From NCBI RefSeq assembly GCF_036039175.1, contig NZ_JAYXKP010000005.1, positions 62,001-126,000 on the forward strand: a DNA stretch of 64,000 nucleotides, written 5' to 3'. Of the stretch, positions 61,090-64,000 are shown one piece after another; the stretch's first letter is position 1, and each line of letters begins with the position of its first letter. The notes beneath the pieces are model-generated. The model saw only the letters and a list, made by a program, of their open reading frames with translations, did no database searches and was not told the origin of the DNA. The translations under genes were made by a program, and so were the position numbers. Source of the stretch: Marinilactibacillus sp036039175 (GTDB lineage: Bacteria > Bacillota > Bacilli > Lactobacillales > Carnobacteriaceae_A).

Positions 61090-62088
61090 ATGAATGAATT
61101 TATGTTAGATGGTTTTTATGGCATCATCATTTTCGCTGTCATTGCAATTGTTTTAATTAGTATTTTCCTGAGATTTGTTCCAGTTGGATTATGGGTTACG
61201 GCCTACTTCTCTGGTGTTAAAGTAGGCATTGGTACTTTGATTGGTATGAGATTGCGTCAAGTTAGTCCTCACGCGATTATTCGTCCTCTGATCAAAGCGA
61301 CCAAAGCAGGTATTACCCTTTCTACAAACGAGTTAGAAGCACATCACCTTGCTGGTGGGAATGTGAATGCAGTTATTGATGCATTGATTGCTTCTTACCG
61401 TGCAGATATTGATCTTGAATTTGAAAAAGCTGCGGCAATCGACTTAGCTGGTCGTAACGTATTTGAAGCCGTTCAATTTTCAGTTAACCCTAAAGTTATT
61501 GTTACTCCAGATATCGCTGCAGTTGCCAAAGATGGTATTGAAATTGTAGCGAAAGCGAAAGTAACTGTTCGTGCAAACATCGAGAGATTAGTCGGTGGTG
61601 CTGGTGAAGATACCATTATCGCCCGTGTTGGTGAGGGTGTTGTAACAACTGTTGGTTCTGCAGACAAACATTCAGACGTACTTGAAAATCCTGATATGAT
61701 TTCTAAAACTGTATTAAGTAAAGGATTGGACTCTGGTACTGCCTTTGAGATTCTATCTATTGATATTGCGGATATCGATGTCGGACGTAATATCGGAGCG
61801 AAACTACAAACAGAGCAGGCTGAAGCAGATAAAAATATTGCTCAAGCTAAAGCTGAAGAAAGACGTTCTATGGCGATTGCACAAGAACAAGAAATGCGTG
61901 CTGAAACTCAAAAAATGCGTGCTAAAGTTGTTGAGTCTGAGGCAAAAGTTCCACTTGCTATGGCTGAGGCATTGCGTAATGGTACGATTGGCGTAATGGA
62001 TTACTATAAAATGCAGAATATAAATGCTGATACTGATATGAGAAGTTCTATATCAAATCAAGCCGGACCTACTGACGAAGAAGAGTGA
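61090..62088 (+). CDS. floA: Flotillin-like protein FloA
   Basis: A scaffold of functional membrane microdomains. The 332-aa protein has a short N-terminal hydrophobic hairpin (about 9-30), an SPFH/band-7 region (AGITLSTNELEAHHLAGGNVNAVIDALI...) and a long alpha-helical Glu/Ala-rich segment (about 235-300; AEADKNIAQAKAEERRSMAIAQEQEMRAETQKM is its core region). Length and sequence match FloA (YqfA). AGGAG precedes the ATG. The following gene starts six bases after its stop. Confidence 0.96.
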   Translation: MNEFMLDGFYGIIIFAVIAIVLISIFLRFVPVGLWVTAYFSGVKVGIGTLIGMRLRQVSPHAIIRPLIKATKAGITLSTNELEAHHLAGGNVNAVIDALIASYRADIDLEFEKAAAIDLAGRNVFEAVQFSVNPKVIVTPDIAAVAKDGIEIVAKAKVTVRANIERLVGGAGEDTIIARVGEGVVTTVGSADKHSDVLENPDMISKTVLSKGLDSGTAFEILSIDIADIDVGRNIGAKLQTEQAEADKNIAQAKAEERRSMAIAQEQEMRAETQKMRAKVVESEAKVPLAMAEALRNGTIGVMDYYKMQNINADTDMRSSISNQAGPTDEEE

Positions 62089-62094
62089 TAAGAT

Positions 62095-62628
62095 ATGGAT
62101 ATCCTGATCTGGTTAGTCCAATTAGTGATTTTCTTTAGTATTGTATCAGGTGTGCTGAACTCTCTAAGTAAAAAAGCAAATAAGAATCAGTCTTCTAATA
62201 GAAGAAACGTTTTTAACGAACCGACTCAGACTCCTACTCGTCAATCTACTACTCAAGCTGCGCCTAAGCAAAATAGGCAAGCAACGCCTCAGAGATCTAC
62301 TCAGCAGCAGACAGTAACTCAAAGGCGTTCAGCTAGAGATAAAACTGTTCGAGATGCTAGTACTGCTAGAGGTGCTGCAAGAGATATTACAACTGAGCGA
62401 GAAAGACGTAGAAAAGATAGAGAAAAGCTTGATCAGGCTCGACAAGAACGTACAAATAAACTTAGAAATCAGTCCTCAAATACAATGACTGAAGTTAAAT
62501 CTTTAAAAACAAAAAGTATTTCTAAATCTAATGAAACAGCTGAATTTGGATTTACAGAAGATAACATTGTTAGAGCTTTTGCTTATAAAGAAATTTTAGA
62601 TAAGCCTGTTGCTTTAAGAGACGAATAA
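62095..62628 (+). CDS. Unknown membrane-anchored, Gln/Arg/Thr-rich protein in the floA operon
   Basis: A 177-aa protein: one N-terminal membrane helix (about 3-22), a long low-complexity, probably disordered Gln/Thr/Arg region (about 30-105), a charged helical stretch (TERERRRKDREKLDQARQER), and a conserved-looking C-terminal motif NIVRAFAYKEILDKPVALRDE. Proteins ending in a similar 'RA..Y.EIL..P.ALR' motif are common near floA in Firmicutes, but no function is known to me. Its ribosome site is weak and lies over the floA stop, so translation is probably coupled. A strong terminator follows. Confidence 0.85.
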   Translation: MDILIWLVQLVIFFSIVSGVLNSLSKKANKNQSSNRRNVFNEPTQTPTRQSTTQAAPKQNRQATPQRSTQQQTVTQRRSARDKTVRDASTARGAARDITTERERRRKDREKLDQARQERTNKLRNQSSNTMTEVKSLKTKSISKSNETAEFGFTEDNIVRAFAYKEILDKPVALRDE

Positions 62629-62630
62629 AA

Positions 62631-62687
62631 AAGACCCGCCATGATGCATACTGAACGATCAGTATAGTTTCATGACGGGCTTTTTTT
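62631..62687. terminator. Bidirectional terminator shared by the floA operon and the ECF gene
   Basis: CCCG-C-CATG (62635-62643) pairs with CATG-A-CGGG (62671-62679), and an inner ATACTGA/TCAGTAT stem (62648-62654/62659-62665) caps it; T residues follow at 62681-62687. The stop codon of the convergent ECF gene (62670-62672) lies inside the stem. Confidence 0.88.
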
Positions 62688-63218
62688 AATTTTTTGATTA
62701 ATTTTATTAAACATTGGAATCAAAGGTGTATAAAGTAAAACCATAAACACGCTATTCCCAATTGCATGATAGACATCGAACCAGATACCGGCGATCCAGT
62801 ATCCGATAAAAGCAGGAAAAACCATCTGATACATCATGGCCTGGATGATAGAAACAATGAAACCATATAAGATACCCATTACTCCAGAAAAGATCACCCA
62901 ATAGATAAAGGCACCTTTCAATTTTTTAAGAAATAAGGAAAAAACATAACTGACTAGAATAATGACGGTATATGCAATAATCTGAGAGATTGTCCATGGT
63001 CCCATTCCTAAAGATAAATTAGAGACGATAATTGAACCACTCCCCACAATTATGGCATCCACAACGCCAAACGTGATGGTCATTAAAATAAGAATCGTCG
63101 TAACCGGTTGAACATTTGGAAGAAAGCTAAAGACCAACCGGCTAGTCTGTACGAGCGCAATCATCAGTGCCAGAACAGTTATTCTGTGAACAGATAATCG
63201 GTTCTTACTATTCTTCAT
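62670..63218 (-). CDS. ECF transporter S component (vitamin uptake)
   Basis: A 182-aa substrate-binding membrane subunit of an energy-coupling-factor transporter, with about six helices (VHRITVLALMIALVQTSRLVF at the start, then FGVVDAIIVGSGSIIVSNLSLGMGPWTISQIIAY). It would dock onto a shared EcfAA'T module encoded elsewhere. The ATG at 63218 overlaps the upstream DUF4430 gene by 11 nt; a GTG at 63254 lacks proper spacing. The lipoprotein partner suggests a corrinoid substrate, because DUF4430 is related to the C-terminal domain of transcobalamin. That is inference. Confidence 0.85.
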   Translation of the reverse strand: MKNSKNRLSVHRITVLALMIALVQTSRLVFSFLPNVQPVTTILILMTITFGVVDAIIVGSGSIIVSNLSLGMGPWTISQIIAYTVIILVSYVFSLFLKKLKGAFIYWVIFSGVMGILYGFIVSIIQAMMYQMVFPAFIGYWIAGIWFDVYHAIGNSVFMVLLYTPLIPMFNKINQKIKKSPS

Positions 63219-63630
63219 CTTGACCCGTTTCAAGGTTCCAGGTAATCTCGTCACCCTCTTCTAACTGATAATCACCAGCTCCTACCTGAGAAAATTCTCC
63301 GTTTACATCAAATAACCAATAAGCTTTTTTACTCTCATTTTGTTCTATGTCATCAATAGCCGTAATAAAGCCGTTGCTATCTACTGCATCAAACTCTTGT
63401 TGCATGATTTCAAGTAGCGTTGTATCTTTTGGACTAGTCAATTCTTGATTCATTTCCTCTTCATCGACACTGTAGAGCTCATCATCGATAGAAAACTCAA
63501 TCGTATACGTAACCTCTTCATTTTGATCCTGTATATTTTCAGAAGTTTCTGATTCAGTCGATGTTGTCTCCTGATTTCCACATCCTACTAGTAAAAAACT
63601 AAACGTAAAAAGTCCTAATATTTTTTTCAT
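63208..63630 (-). CDS. DUF4430 domain lipoprotein
   Basis: A 140-aa surface lipoprotein with lipobox LVGC (Cys17), an acidic Ser/Thr/Glu linker (about 20-40), and a DUF4430 (transcobalamin C-terminal-like) domain. The domain has TLLEIMQQEF, GFITAIDDIEQNESKKAYWLF and GAGDYQLEEGDEITWNLE motifs. AGAGGAG lies ten bases before the ATG. It is followed directly, with overlap, by an ECF S component gene. The likely role is capture of a vitamin at the outer membrane face for handover to the S component; cobalamin is the best guess from the family. Confidence 0.85.
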   Translation of the reverse strand: MKKILGLFTFSFLLVGCGNQETTSTESETSENIQDQNEEVTYTIEFSIDDELYSVDEEEMNQELTSPKDTTLLEIMQQEFDAVDSNGFITAIDDIEQNESKKAYWLFDVNGEFSQVGAGDYQLEEGDEITWNLETGQDEE

Positions 63631-63648
63631 TCTAATTTTACTCCTCTT

Positions 63649-64000
63649 TCAATCATCATTTTGGTTTGAATATTCTTTTTCAGTGAGAAAGAATTCTCTT
63701 TTGATTTTGATGAATCGGGTAAAATCATTCAAAATCTGAAATAAAATTGCCCTACTCTCAAATTCCTTTCTTGTTTGAGGTAGTTCAGACGCTTTGAACG
63801 TCTGATAGAGATCTGAAATGTCCTGCAACAAATCTAAGCCTGTATTCTTTTCATGCAATTGCTCTGCGGTTCCTTTAAAAAGATCTGCGAGTATGTCGTT
63901 TTGACTTGTCGCTAGTTTAACCGCCGGAAGATTCTCACACATTTTCTGCAAGACAACGGACTGCTCTTTTCTCATTTGGGCATAGCGAACATAGTAACTG
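63649..64000 (-). CDS. C-terminal end of an aromatic acid exporter (ArAE/FUSC-like, YgaE/YqjA type) protein, partial
   Basis: The frame is open from the window edge to the stop at 63649, and the first internal ATG (63975) has no ribosome site, so this is the 3' part of a larger gene. The visible ~117 residues (YVRYAQMRKEQSVVLQKM, then DILADLFKGTAEQLHEKN and LPQTRKEFESRAILFQILNDF) are helical. They resemble the cytoplasmic ArAE_1_C domain that follows the membrane domain in Firmicutes aromatic-acid-exporter-like proteins. It lies 18 nt upstream of the DUF4430 gene on the same strand. The missing N-terminal part should contain several membrane helices. Confidence 0.65.
   Translation of the reverse strand, partial: SYYVRYAQMRKEQSVVLQKMCENLPAVKLATSQNDILADLFKGTAEQLHEKNTGLDLLQDISDLYQTFKASELPQTRKEFESRAILFQILNDFTRFIKIKREFFLTEKEYSNQNDD

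Noticed and set aside
63649..63975. A small helical protein of 108 aa resembling a bacteriocin immunity protein
   Set aside because: The frame continues upstream without a stop to the window edge and the internal ATG has no ribosome site. The residues fit the C-terminal domain of an aromatic-acid-exporter-like protein better, and no bacteriocin gene is adjacent.
1..64000. CRISPR arrays, tRNA/rRNA genes, insertion sequences, prophage or a defence island
   Set aside because: No regularly spaced repeats, cloverleaf sequences, transposase or integrase motifs, or known defence domains were seen in any frame.

Overview
The window is about 64 kb of low-GC, AT-rich chromosome from a Gram-positive bacterium of the order Lactobacillales. 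The gene order pcrA-ligA-camS-gatCA, the low-affinity class B PBP with an NTF2-like domain, the EpuA/Mbl/MurA neighbourhood and the strong AAGGAGG ribosome sites support this. A complete glgBCDAP operon together with the protein sequences makes a Carnobacteriaceae-like organism (Marinilactibacillus, Alkalibacterium or Carnobacterium type) my best guess. Genus is inference. I found no rRNA, tRNA, CRISPR array, insertion sequence, prophage or riboswitch; the stretch looks like vertically inherited core genome with small accessory cassettes.

Layout, left to right. (1) 1-6.9 kb: minus-strand operon pcrA-ligA-camS-gatC-gatA (gatA cut by the window start). (2) 7-9.6 kb: a GntR regulator, a diverged PurK-like ATP-grasp protein and a UPF0316 membrane protein, with an 88-nt inverted repeat downstream. 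(3) 9.8-15.5 kb: a CNNM/CBS transporter and a cell-wall cluster (VanY-type carboxypeptidase, glucosaminidase, an unrecognised TIM barrel, a MecA-like PBP). (4) 15.8-20.9 kb: a Gfo/Idh oxidoreductase and a MacB-type ABC pair whose permease carries a ~290-residue coiled coil. (5) 21-31.8 kb: an rRNA methyltransferase, LTA synthase, a two-component system, a short SSB, EpuA, Mbl, MurA, a DUF1146 protein and upp. (6) 32-35.6 kb: tdk-prfA-prmC-sua5. (7) 35.7-44 kb: manA, amtB, a TetR-controlled heterodimeric ABC exporter and an AI-2E-family membrane protein. (8) 44-50 kb: a lactonase, a glyoxalase/flavin-reductase operon with an MhqR-like operator, a PTS EIIA, uppP and a small unknown gene. (9) 50-60 kb: a purine permease and the glycogen operon glgB-glgC-glgD-glgA-glgP. 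(10) 60.4-64 kb: nfeD-floA-unknown membrane-microdomain operon, then an ECF S component with a DUF4430 lipoprotein and the C-terminal end of an aromatic-acid-exporter-family protein.

Cell-envelope functions dominate: MurA, UppP, Mbl, PBP, VanY, the glucosaminidase, LtaS, flotillin and the ABC system with a wall-spanning stalk. Transcription units are well delimited: I could place about 17 intrinsic terminators, many bidirectional between convergent genes, and over ten sigma-A-type promoters. No single gene cluster looks like an unknown defence or mobile system. The most unusual signals are the 88-nt hairpin, operator DNA for TetR- and MhqR-like repressors, a hairpin between the glgC ribosome site and its start codon, the coiled-coil permease stalk, a Ser-for-Thr change at the LtaS nucleophile, and the DUF4430/ECF pair.
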